Of a stretch of 64,000 nt of DNA, positions 7,896-16,107 are shown piece by piece. Each line of letters opens with the position of its first letter. Positions within the stretch are counted from its first letter, which is position 1. The position numbers were made by a program, and so were the translations under genes. Where the stretch lies: assembly GCF_002234575.2 (NCBI RefSeq), contig NZ_CP022464.2, positions 5,022,001 to 5,086,000 of the forward strand. The letters are read 5' to 3'. Below the pieces are notes generated by a model. It made no database searches, was not told the DNA's origin, and saw only the letters and a program-made list of their open reading frames with translations. Source of the stretch: Enterocloster bolteae. GTDB taxonomy: Bacteria; Bacillota; Clostridia; Lachnospirales; Lachnospiraceae.

Positions 7896-9503
7896 CTAAG
7901 CCCGCTGAAAGAAACAGATGACCGCCAGCTGAATCAAAAAGAAAACCAACAGGATCATACTGTATCTGTCAACTGCAAAGGGCATAAGGCTGATACCGTT
8001 TTCCTCGGTACGCCCCTGCTCCTTCAAACAGGCCATATGGCCGCGGATTGTATAACGCCGGGCCTGTTCTCCCGCCGGCTCTCCAAACAGGCAGCTGAAT
8101 ACATACCCTGCCAGAAAGGTCATCACCGTGCCAAAGGCAGAATTCCACATCCAGGTAAATCCGGCCAATGTTCCAAACAGCAATGTGATAATGAAACCAA
8201 CTACAGCACCGCATACCGTTCCTTTGTCATTGGCCTTTTTCGTGAGCATGGCTAAAAGAAATATACCGCAGGTAGGGCCGCTTATATAGGATATATAGCT
8301 GCCGATAACCGCCAAAATAGATTTTGAAGTACCGGAAAAGGCCAGCATGGTGATGATATATACCAGGATTCCCCAGACGGCCGATACCATCATGGAGGTC
8401 TTTAAGGAGGCCTCCTTTTCTTTTTCTATATATCTCTCATATATATCCTTGGTGAATACCGTGGACATGGAATTCAGCAGGGAATCCACACTGGACATGG
8501 CTGCAGCAAACAAACTTGCCAGCAGCAGCCCCACCAGTCCTGCCGGCAGACCGCCGATGAAACGGATCATCACATCATTGGCATTTTCAAAGGCAGCCCC
8601 GCCAAACTGTATAAATAACAGCGCTCCCAGAAAAATGAACAGGAAATAGAGGACATTCATCATGATACCGCTCACCACAAACGAACGCTTTAATTCCCGT
8701 ATGGATTTGGCCGTAAACATCCTTTGAACCTGGGCCTGGTCAAAGGAAAAATACCGTGACCACATAAACAGTCCCCCTACCAATGCCGCCCAAAATCCGT
8801 TCTCATTGGTCAGGGAGAACTGCCAGCTGGTGTCAATCGCCCTCAGCTTCCCTGCCTGTGCAGCCATGCGGACGGTTTCAAAAAATCCGATATCACTCTT
8901 TGAGAACAGGAAAACCATTCCGCCTATCAGGCCGCCCCATATTACCAATATCTGGATAGCATCCGTCCAGATAACTGCCTTGATTCCGCCGGCCATTGTG
9001 TAAACCACCGCAATCACCACAATGACCGGTATTATGATGTTTATGCTGACACCCATAAAACGCTGCAGGACCAGGGAAGGGACAAACACCATGGAGCTGA
9101 CCTGAATCAGGGAGTTGAGGATGAAGCCCAGCACTGCCGCCATCCGTGTTTTAGGACCCAGCCGGAGTTCAATGTACTCATATACGGATGTCAATTTCAG
9201 ATCGTACAGCATGGGCACAAATATAGTGGTGCTGATGAATAATGCCAATGGCACTGTCATGTTCTGCATGAACGGAAGCAGTCCGCTGTGATACCCCCAT
9301 CCTGGGCCTCCCACAAAGCTGTTGCAGCTAATCATGGTGGCGGCAATGGACAGTCCGATTGGCAGCCATGGCAATGAACGCTTTGCAACAAAATAATCTT
9401 CCTGGGTTTTGTTGGTCTTGCCCATGATAAATCCTAACACAAGCATTCCCATAAGATAAATGAAAATGATTGCAGCATCTATGATTGTAAATGTCATTGT
9501 CAT
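7896..9503 (-). CDS. Sodium:solute symporter (SSS/SLC5 family)
   Basis: The 535-residue protein has about thirteen hydrophobic helices. Its N-terminal EDYFVAKRSLPWLPIGLSIAA region is typical of the SSS family, which imports sugars, organic acids, amino acids or vitamins with Na+. The start follows GAAAGGCAGGC. It is the last gene of the LacI-controlled operon, 64 bases after an NTF2-like gene. With an MFS carrier in the same operon, two different uptake or efflux routes serve the pathway. The substrate is unknown. Confidence 0.9.
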   Translation of the reverse strand: MTMTFTIIDAAIIFIYLMGMLVLGFIMGKTNKTQEDYFVAKRSLPWLPIGLSIAATMISCNSFVGGPGWGYHSGLLPFMQNMTVPLALFISTTIFVPMLYDLKLTSVYEYIELRLGPKTRMAAVLGFILNSLIQVSSMVFVPSLVLQRFMGVSINIIIPVIVVIAVVYTMAGGIKAVIWTDAIQILVIWGGLIGGMVFLFSKSDIGFFETVRMAAQAGKLRAIDTSWQFSLTNENGFWAALVGGLFMWSRYFSFDQAQVQRMFTAKSIRELKRSFVVSGIMMNVLYFLFIFLGALLFIQFGGAAFENANDVMIRFIGGLPAGLVGLLLASLFAAAMSSVDSLLNSMSTVFTKDIYERYIEKEKEASLKTSMMVSAVWGILVYIITMLAFSGTSKSILAVIGSYISYISGPTCGIFLLAMLTKKANDKGTVCGAVVGFIITLLFGTLAGFTWMWNSAFGTVMTFLAGYVFSCLFGEPAGEQARRYTIRGHMACLKEQGRTEENGISLMPFAVDRYSMILLVFFLIQLAVICFFQRA

Positions 9504-9567
9504 GCCTGCCTTTCTATTAAAATTTTTGTTTGGTCCGGTTCCGTATTACGGCCGAGCCGGCTTACAA

Positions 9568-10575
9568 TCAGTCGTGGTTCAGAATCTGACGTGTCCTCTC
9601 AAAAATATCCAGTCCCTGCTGTTTCAGCCAGTACGGGAGGTCGATTAAAACCCAGTTTTCAGAAAGCTTGTCTCCCCTGCGGCAGTAAACATCCACCACC
9701 TGCATATCTCCTCTTCCTCCTCCGGGTAAGCCCAGAAATCCTCCGATGGGTGTATTGGTCAGGTTGGGCCAGCCGAAGAAGCATGCAAAGTTGCCTTCCG
9801 CAAACCGGCATACATGCCCGTTAAAGGTTTTGTCCTTTAAATGATTGCGGAACGGAAGCTGGTGCTGTTCCTGGTAGCGCGGAATGGTATAGGAAGCTCC
9901 GATTCCCCCCGGACCATACCAAATCATATCCGATGCCCAGGCCTTTTCCAAAACCTCAGGGGGACAGCCCATGGCCCCGCTCTTATTCAGCTCGTCCAGG
10001 TCGTCTACCATTTTATTCACCAGTGCAAGTGTTTTTATCCCTTCCTCTTCAGGAGCGTCTTCCAACAGAATTCCATCATGATACCTGGGGCCGGGGTAGA
10101 TAAAATAATTTCCAGTGGAAGGCGGAAGTGGATTTTCGCCGGCCTGGATCATGAGTCCGATTAAATCCACGAACATACCGCTCTTGCATATCTTGCCATT
10201 CTCTACACAGCTGAATTCCGCATAACGGAGGCTGGCCATTTTCCTGGTATGGCGAATCCCCAGAAAATCCTGGTCGAATAGACCCATCAGATGTCCCATG
10301 CTCATAACCCATTCCTCACCGCTGATTTCATTTGTACCAGCGATAAAGATGTCCTGTCTCCTCTGCATATGGCGGAGAGCCTTTTTTAAAGGTATCCAGA
10401 ATGACTCCGCCACAGCCTCCCTGCCGTTTTGCTCACGGAACGGGTATACCCCCTTCCAATTATAGTCCTCGGTCATATATTCCCGGAAAACCTGGAGCAC
10501 CTGTTCCGGTTCAGCCTTTTCCAGTGCGTCAAAATATGACAATGCTACCTTTTTTGCTTCCTGATATTGTCCCAT
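9568..10575 (-). CDS. NTF2/SnoaL-like protein with two repeats
   Basis: The 335-residue protein reads as two tandem SnoaL/NTF2-like cone domains, roughly residues 5-140 and 185-330. Each has the family's alternating helix and curved-sheet pattern with conserved tryptophans, aromatic residues and histidines such as DLIGLMIQAG and DMIWYGPGGIG. Such folds serve as small-molecule isomerases, cyclases, dehydratases or binding proteins; the specific reaction cannot be assigned. It has a strong CAGGAGG ribosome site. A second, longer NTF2-like protein is encoded two genes upstream, and a carrier lies between them, suggesting catabolism of one imported compound. Confidence 0.75.
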   Translation of the reverse strand: MGQYQEAKKVALSYFDALEKAEPEQVLQVFREYMTEDYNWKGVYPFREQNGREAVAESFWIPLKKALRHMQRRQDIFIAGTNEISGEEWVMSMGHLMGLFDQDFLGIRHTRKMASLRYAEFSCVENGKICKSGMFVDLIGLMIQAGENPLPPSTGNYFIYPGPRYHDGILLEDAPEEEGIKTLALVNKMVDDLDELNKSGAMGCPPEVLEKAWASDMIWYGPGGIGASYTIPRYQEQHQLPFRNHLKDKTFNGHVCRFAEGNFACFFGWPNLTNTPIGGFLGLPGGGRGDMQVVDVYCRRGDKLSENWVLIDLPYWLKQQGLDIFERTRQILNHD

Positions 10576-10593
10576 CTTACAACCTCCTGTGTG

Positions 10594-11889
10594 TTATTCA
10601 TTATCTGCTGCTTTTTCGTTTTTCTGATAAGTTTCCGGCAGGAACATCCATATGACCGCGCCTGCCACAAATACTGCCATGGATACCATGAAGATCCCCT
10701 GCATCCCCGCAGCCGCGGATCCCAGGCCTGCAATTGCAGGAATGGCAAAGGTGGATATAATTCTTCCCCCGTTAAATGAGATTCCGGAGGACAGGGCGCT
10801 GAATTTCTGCGGGAACAACTCCGTATAATAGGCGCCCCAGGCACCGGAAAAGCCGACCGCAAACCCCAAAAATACCGATACCAGCTTGAGCTGGGTAATA
10901 TTCCCGGCCCCCAGCCTCATAAAGAGGAATACAAACACAGCGCTGAGCGCCATCCCAATCAGAGGTTTTTTCCGCCCGAACCTGTCTGAAATGAATCCCC
11001 ATATGTTGTAACCGATTAATTGCCCTATGCCCTGAAGGCTGTAAATGCCTCCTGCAACTGCCGCGCTCAGCCCCAGAGAGTTTCTAAGATATGTAGTGGC
11101 ATTGTTGGAAAATGCCGAGTAGGCCGTAAAGTTAGCGCCGGAGAGCAGGATGACCCCCAGTCCAATCCACAGATACTTTCCCTTATACATATTTAAATAG
11201 CTGATTTTCTCATTCTGCTGTTTGGATACTTCATTTAACTGCCTGGTATTCTGGTAATCGTTGGGTACAAACAGGAAAATCATGACTGCCCCCACCGCCG
11301 GAGGTATGATGGCTGTATACATCAGCACCTGCCAGTTGGAGTCCCCCATAAACGAGTAGAGCTGACCCCCGAAAATCATGGCCAGGGAAAAGAGACTGGT
11401 CAGAACCGCAGCCAGCTTGCCGCGGTATTTCTGCGGAAACAGTTCCGTCACCAGAGGCATGGCGCAGCCGAATACTCCTCCCAGGGTACCGCCTGTAATC
11501 AGCCTGGACACCAGCCATACCTGATAGCTGCCGGGTGTCATCATGGGCAGGAATGTGGTCAGCGCAATCAGTGACGCCACCACAATCAATGTATACTTTT
11601 TTCCTATCTTTGCATTCAGTATGCCGAATACAATGGTTCCGGGAATGGTTCCGAAGGACATAACCGCAAATATGGTTTCCGACTGCTGTAACGTAAAACC
11701 GAACCCTCCTGAAGCTGCCTCTGCAATCATGGTGGGCTTTACAAAGGTTCCCACCATAAAATTGTAACAATAAAAAAAGTATACAATGACAATGGACAAG
11801 AATGCAAGACTCCTGCGGCCAGCCGACAGATTCTTTCCCAATATTATCTCGTTTTCTGCTTCAGACGTATTTAGTGCGATTGCAGACAT
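10594..11889 (-). CDS. MFS transporter (sugar/aromatic-acid porter type)
   Basis: The 431-residue carrier has twelve predicted helices with the MFS signature SDRFGRKKP between helices 8 and 9 and TELFPQKYRGK in the first half. This pattern is seen in the sugar-porter and aromatic acid:H+ symporter subfamilies. The start codon immediately follows the stop of the upstream NTF2-like gene, with GGAGGGAGAG as ribosome site inside that gene's end, so the two are translationally coupled. It probably imports the substrate processed by the NTF2-like proteins. Confidence 0.88.
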   Translation of the reverse strand: MSAIALNTSEAENEIILGKNLSAGRRSLAFLSIVIVYFFYCYNFMVGTFVKPTMIAEAASGGFGFTLQQSETIFAVMSFGTIPGTIVFGILNAKIGKKYTLIVVASLIALTTFLPMMTPGSYQVWLVSRLITGGTLGGVFGCAMPLVTELFPQKYRGKLAAVLTSLFSLAMIFGGQLYSFMGDSNWQVLMYTAIIPPAVGAVMIFLFVPNDYQNTRQLNEVSKQQNEKISYLNMYKGKYLWIGLGVILLSGANFTAYSAFSNNATTYLRNSLGLSAAVAGGIYSLQGIGQLIGYNIWGFISDRFGRKKPLIGMALSAVFVFLFMRLGAGNITQLKLVSVFLGFAVGFSGAWGAYYTELFPQKFSALSSGISFNGGRIISTFAIPAIAGLGSAAAGMQGIFMVSMAVFVAGAVIWMFLPETYQKNEKAADNE

Positions 11890-13146
11890 TTATCTCTCTC
11901 CCTCCGTCATGTTATCTTCTGTTTTTGCATAGCTGTCCTCTGTTTCCATATAAATCTGTTTCAGTACATCCAGGCCGTCAAATGTAACCCATTCTTCCTG
12001 AATCTGATTTCCCGCAATACGGTAATGATTAATTCCTAATATATCCACCGGCTTCATGGACGGCGCCCCAAACATGCCGCGGCCTTCATGCAGTCCGCGC
12101 AGCCTCCATCTGACAGCCACATCCCATTCATCATCCCCGGCCCGCCTGTTGCAGGTAACACGGTCCACGCTGTGATGCGCATTGGGGAAGGATGCCAGGA
12201 GACTGATGACCATTCCCTGAATCTCCTCATATCCCACCAGGTCTTTTCCGCATATATAGTGGACCACTGCATCCGGCGCATAATAGGCCTTAACCTGGTT
12301 AATCATCTTATAGTTAAACACCTGGCTGTGCATTTCCAGCATCATTTCTCCGACGCTGTCATCAGCGGCCTTATATTTCTCAGGGAAAAACTGCCCCTGC
12401 ATGGATTCGCCCAGTCCAAACCGGGACTGCAGAGCAGGAGTCTTCCCCTTTGCCCCTCTGGCCATATTCCTGGCAACTTCATGGACATCCAATCCCAGCT
12501 GCTTTACCAGCCACAGATTGTCCCTTACCAGCCATTCCTCGTAAATACGGTTGTTCTCAATGGCGCAGTCAATGACAGTGCGGAAGTTAACCTTTTTCCC
12601 TGTGGCCTTTCCAAAATCACTGTCCCCAAGATTAGTGGCCGTGGACAGGACCCTGTGGGAGGAAAGATATCCCTTTGTATCATGCTTTGACCAGATAACC
12701 TGTTCCCCTATCAGACGGCGGTCCGGAAATGAATGCAGGGTCATCAGCGTATTTGCAACCACATCCTTGATTCCCACCAGATTAGAGGAAGCACAATGCA
12801 TGGTCACATCGTTATGGTACGTGTCATAAATGACCCCAATTCCTTTTTCTTCCCATATTCTGTGGGTTATCTTAAGCACATAGTCCACAATGTCGCGGTA
12901 TTCCTCATCAAACCCCGGTAGCTGCTGCTTTGAGCCAGCCAGTTCCAGATAGTCATTGTAATCCGCGTGTCTGACCGGGTTCACCTCCTCCGTCTCACCG
13001 TAGTAAATCTTACCGCTGCTTTTTGGCTTTTCCTTCATTTTCGTTCCCTTCTCCTCTCCTTTTTTCATATCTGTCTTACCCGGAATCACCGGGTCCGGAA
13101 TACCTGTTTTTTCATATGTACCCGGTTCCTTTTCCTGCATAATCAT
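11890..13146 (-). CDS. NTF2/SnoaL-like protein, 418 aa
   Basis: After a charged, low-complexity N-terminus (about residues 1-55), two NTF2/SnoaL-like domains can be seen (about 75-235 and 260-400), with motifs such as YDTYHNDVTMHCASSNLVG and YYAPDAVVHYICG. The start at 13146 follows AAGGAGGACGTT. An in-frame ATG at the MKEKPKSSGK segment also has a good GGAGAGGAG site, so the low-complexity leader may be partly untranslated. It is the first gene of the LacI-controlled operon. The reaction is unknown; the family includes polyketide cyclases, ketosteroid isomerases and dehydratases. Confidence 0.72.
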   Translation of the reverse strand: MIMQEKEPGTYEKTGIPDPVIPGKTDMKKGEEKGTKMKEKPKSSGKIYYGETEEVNPVRHADYNDYLELAGSKQQLPGFDEEYRDIVDYVLKITHRIWEEKGIGVIYDTYHNDVTMHCASSNLVGIKDVVANTLMTLHSFPDRRLIGEQVIWSKHDTKGYLSSHRVLSTATNLGDSDFGKATGKKVNFRTVIDCAIENNRIYEEWLVRDNLWLVKQLGLDVHEVARNMARGAKGKTPALQSRFGLGESMQGQFFPEKYKAADDSVGEMMLEMHSQVFNYKMINQVKAYYAPDAVVHYICGKDLVGYEEIQGMVISLLASFPNAHHSVDRVTCNRRAGDDEWDVAVRWRLRGLHEGRGMFGAPSMKPVDILGINHYRIAGNQIQEEWVTFDGLDVLKQIYMETEDSYAKTEDNMTEGER

Positions 13147-13162
13147 AACGTCCTCCTTCTTT

Positions 13163-13178
13163 TTTCAAACGTTTGAAA
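13163..13178. promoter_or_regulatory. LacI-family operator before the NTF2/MFS/SSS operon
   Basis: TTTCAAACGTTTGAAA is a perfect 16-bp palindrome centred on CG, the standard form of LacI-family operators. It lies a few bases upstream of the AAGGAGG site of the NTF2-like gene. A near-identical copy sits inside the promoter of the adjacent LacI-type gene (14314-14329), so that protein is the likely ligand. Confidence 0.8.
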
Positions 13179-13187
13179 TTTTGGATT

Positions 13188-13210
13188 AAAACAAAGCCTT
13201 TTACAAGGCT
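13188..13210 (-). terminator. Short hairpin terminator after the LacI-type gene
   Basis: On the minus strand AGCCTT-GTAA-AAGGCT is followed by TTGTTTT. The six-bp stem is short, so termination may be partial; part of this stretch could also supply the -35 region of the downstream operon. Confidence 0.4.
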
Positions 13211-13241
13211 AAGTGTGAAAACATAGAAACCATAAAACATC

Positions 13242-14273
13242 CTATTTTACAGGACCGGCCTGTGCCGCGTCCCGTACGGATCCCCGTGTGATTAAACGCG
13301 GGTAAATTTTCCGCGGATTCAGATCTTCCCTTCCCTCAATGCGGCAGACAAGGGAATTAACCGCATTGGTAATCACTTCTTCCCTGGGATCTGCAATGGT
13401 GTCCAGCGGAATGTCCAGATAATGAATCAGTTCAATATCATTATATCCCACGATTGACAGGTCCTCCGGAACATCCATCCCATAGTACTTCTTTAACTGC
13501 TGTACAATGGACAAGGCCGGAAGGTCCTGCTGGGAAAAGATACCCGTAAATTTGCGTATATATTCAATATTCTGTCTTACAAACTCCTTCTGGGATTCAA
13601 AATCCATGCGGGCTGTCAATACCGCCGGCTCTGCGCCGTATTCCGCCATGGCTTCCATGTATCCGGCCGTGCGGTCATCATACATCTTCAGTTCCGGGTC
13701 ATTGGAACGGATGGTCAGGATTTTCCTGTGTCCATGCTCCAGAAGGTGCTTTGTGGCCCAGTATCCCCCCTTCCTGTTGTCATCCCAAAAGAAATGATCC
13801 GGTATATCTGCGGAAAAGGAAGGTTTAAAATATACATATACATATGGAATGCCGGCATCACCCAGGAATTTATACTCGGCCTCTGTCAGGGTTTTGGAAA
13901 AAATAACAAGGCCGTCCACCATCTTCCCATTGACCATTCTGAGTATATTACTCTGGGAATGTATGTTTTTGTTGGGCTGTATCAAAAAATCATATCCGCA
14001 GTTTTCAACTGCTCTGGTAGAGTAGGTCTCAATCTCATTGAAAAACCAGCGGTAATCAGGCGCATTAAAGTTATCTGAAAATATAATGCCGATACGGTTT
14101 GTTTTTTTTGTCACCAGACTGCGGGCATTGGCATTAAAGGTAAATCCCAGGCGCTCCGCCTCTTCTATGACACGTTTTTTTGTTTTCTCCGCGACCCTGG
14201 GGTCGTTATTCAAGGACAAAGAGACAGTGGAATAGCTGACATTTAAATTTTTAGCAATATCTTTGATGGTCAT
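13242..14273 (-). CDS. LacI-family transcriptional regulator
   Basis: The 343-residue protein starts with a LacI helix-turn-helix (TIKDIAKNLNVSYSTVSLSLN) and hinge (NANARSL), followed by a periplasmic-binding-protein-like effector domain. The frame is open upstream, but the HTH and GGAGAGAG place the start at 14273. The gene's promoter carries the operator half-sites seen again at 13163-13178. It therefore probably represses itself and the NTF2/MFS/NTF2/SSS operon immediately downstream on the same strand, and is released by the imported compound or a metabolite of it. Confidence 0.92.
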   Translation of the reverse strand: MTIKDIAKNLNVSYSTVSLSLNNDPRVAEKTKKRVIEEAERLGFTFNANARSLVTKKTNRIGIIFSDNFNAPDYRWFFNEIETYSTRAVENCGYDFLIQPNKNIHSQSNILRMVNGKMVDGLVIFSKTLTEAEYKFLGDAGIPYVYVYFKPSFSADIPDHFFWDDNRKGGYWATKHLLEHGHRKILTIRSNDPELKMYDDRTAGYMEAMAEYGAEPAVLTARMDFESQKEFVRQNIEYIRKFTGIFSQQDLPALSIVQQLKKYYGMDVPEDLSIVGYNDIELIHYLDIPLDTIADPREEVITNAVNSLVCRIEGREDLNPRKIYPRLITRGSVRDAAQAGPVK

Positions 14274-14306
14274 ACAGGTCTCTCTCCTTCTGGATTTCTT
14301 ACTGAA

Positions 14307-14335
14307 AGTATAATTTAAAACGTTTGAAATGTCAA
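14307..14335 (-). promoter_or_regulatory. Autoregulated promoter of the LacI-type gene
   Basis: Reading the minus strand, TTGACA (14335-14330) and TATACT (14312-14307) are 17 bp apart. The spacer holds TTTCAAACGTTTTAAA (14329-14314), which differs by one base from the palindrome before the downstream operon. Repressor bound here would block RNA polymerase directly. Confidence 0.85.
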
Positions 14336-14652
14336 TAGACAGTTCTACCTTAACTATATTTTGTACTTTTTCCACAAACTGTATTGTGTGTTTTATACAA
14401 TCTATCCTGTTTTTTATTTTTCTTTTCCACAGACACGCTATGTTTCCCGAAAAGGATACACTTCACAGATACTTCTGCACCTCCTCACAGGCCGCCACAT
14501 GTACAAGGCAGTCCCGGTACCTGTGCTGGAGATTGTGGATACCGGATCCTTCCTTCTTTGCAAGGGGTGCCGCTGCATTATATCCTGACAAACTCAGTTC
14601 GGCAATATACGTTTTTTAGTGAAAACGCTTGGTCAGCAGCATATTCCGATAC
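14336..14652. other. Intergenic stretch without recognised feature
   Basis: This gap of about 320 bases lies between the LacI promoter and the end of the winged-helix regulator gene. Short open frames run through it, but none has a ribosome site or recognisable protein similarity. No clear terminator was seen. Confidence 0.5.
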
Positions 14653-15975
14653 CTATATATCAATCCGGTATATACGGGTGGGCCTTCCCTTTGTCCCTGT
14701 GGATTTCATCCCTGTCTGTACCGCATATCCTGCCGTAGTCAGCCTCTCTATGATATGGTTTGTATGGCGGATCTTTACATTGAGACGCTCGGCAAGCTCG
14801 GCCGCCGTAATTTCGTTATTCCCGCGGATCCCAAGGATGGTCTTGATTTTGCGGACCGTCCCCGGAGCAAGCATTGCCTTCCCGGCAATTTCCATCAAAT
14901 CCTCGTCAAGGGGCACCTGTTTAAGCGGCTCTGTCTCGGGCATGAGCGGACCCACAAGAGAATCCTCCACCACAGCATAAACCGCTTTGCGGTAAACGCC
15001 CTCGCGGAGCGCCTCAAGGGCACTGCTTTTTGCCGTGGACAGCTCCGGCGCAACCCCATAAGCAACATAGGTACAAAAGCGCAGCCGCCTCTGCAGGTAG
15101 TGACTCAACCCGCAATGCCTGAAATTACCGGTCATACGGCTGACGGTTTTCAGGTTCGTAAAAAGGAACAGGCCGTTTGTGGTCTTCTGTATCTGGAAAT
15201 CAGCAAGGGTCTCCTTCTTATAGTCCAGAACCGCCTGCTGGAGCAGAAGCTCTTCCTCCTCGTCTGCTTCCACCAGCCCTTTCACGGATTCCCTGGCCAC
15301 CACCACCGCGGCCGCCATATAATCTGCGCTTTTTTGGGCAGTAATCTGCCTGAGGAGCCCGTGAACCGTGCGGAGCAGCTGCTTCTCTGACGGATACAGG
15401 AAGGTATGGGGAATGCCGCAGGCCATGAGCTTTGGCTGGACTGAGGAATTCCTGGATATCACATACGTTATCTCCCCTGCCTCCCAGCGTCTCTTAATCT
15501 GGGCAAAAAGCCTGTCCCCCAGTCCCTCAATCTCCTTAAGGGAGATATTTTTCCAATAATCCATGGTTTTCTGTCTTGCTGCATCCATATCCTTAATATC
15601 AAGCAAGGCCCTGCAGTTGTGCTTCTCATTCACCTGCAGATAGATATCCACCACCACCTTAGTGAGGTCAAGGCTTCTGTCCCTGTCCAAAAGGTCCAGA
15701 AGCGCATGGTATATCTCTTCAAGCTCAGTATCGAACGCAGCCACCGGCTTGTCATCCTCCGGGAAATAACGCTGTATGGCTGTCTGCACCACAAGTCCGC
15801 TCAAAAGAAATCCGTCATACTTGTCCCTGAGCTTGGGGTAAAGCTCAGGGAGCATGGAGAGATGCCCGTAATCATAGAGATCAAGCTTTACTCCCGCTGC
15901 CTGGCCTGTGGACTCAAGCTTGTCTGAGAGATATGGAATCAGGCCAGGGGCTGCCAAAATCGCAAGTTTCATCAT
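14653..15975 (-). CDS. Probable transcriptional regulator with C-terminal winged helix
   Basis: The 440-residue protein begins with a Rossmann-like segment (MMKLAILAAPGLIPYLSDKLES) resembling the sensing domains of PrpR-like regulators. A central alpha/beta part (about 130-330) follows, and a winged helix at the C-terminus (about 370-440; ITAAELAERLNVKIRHTNHIIERL, then a KGRPTRIYRI wing). I do not recognise a named family. It lies 132 bases after two M20 amidohydrolase genes on the same strand with its own promoter, so control of that MFS/M20/M20 operon is likely. The effector is unknown. Confidence 0.7.
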   Translation of the reverse strand: MMKLAILAAPGLIPYLSDKLESTGQAAGVKLDLYDYGHLSMLPELYPKLRDKYDGFLLSGLVVQTAIQRYFPEDDKPVAAFDTELEEIYHALLDLLDRDRSLDLTKVVVDIYLQVNEKHNCRALLDIKDMDAARQKTMDYWKNISLKEIEGLGDRLFAQIKRRWEAGEITYVISRNSSVQPKLMACGIPHTFLYPSEKQLLRTVHGLLRQITAQKSADYMAAAVVVARESVKGLVEADEEEELLLQQAVLDYKKETLADFQIQKTTNGLFLFTNLKTVSRMTGNFRHCGLSHYLQRRLRFCTYVAYGVAPELSTAKSSALEALREGVYRKAVYAVVEDSLVGPLMPETEPLKQVPLDEDLMEIAGKAMLAPGTVRKIKTILGIRGNNEITAAELAERLNVKIRHTNHIIERLTTAGYAVQTGMKSTGTKGRPTRIYRIDI

Positions 15976-16027
15976 GTTTAATCACCACGCAGTTCCTTTC
16001 AAATGATTCTGTCCATTTTTTTATAGC

Positions 16028-16058
16028 ATACGGCCAGGCAAATAGCAAGCAAAAAAGC
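16028..16058 (-). promoter_or_regulatory. Probable promoter of the winged-helix regulator gene
   Basis: On the minus strand TTGCTA, a 17-bp spacer and TATAAA lie in the gap between the second M20 gene and the regulator. The exact ends are approximate to within a few bases. Confidence 0.5.
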
Positions 16059-16107
16059 CAGGTACATGAATCCCCTGACTCTTCTTTGACGAAACAGGAC
16101 TTGCCGT

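Noticed and set aside
14329..15390. Overlapping plus-strand frames near the LacI promoter and regulator gene
   Set aside because: No ribosome sites or recognisable motifs, and they run antisense into the winged-helix regulator.
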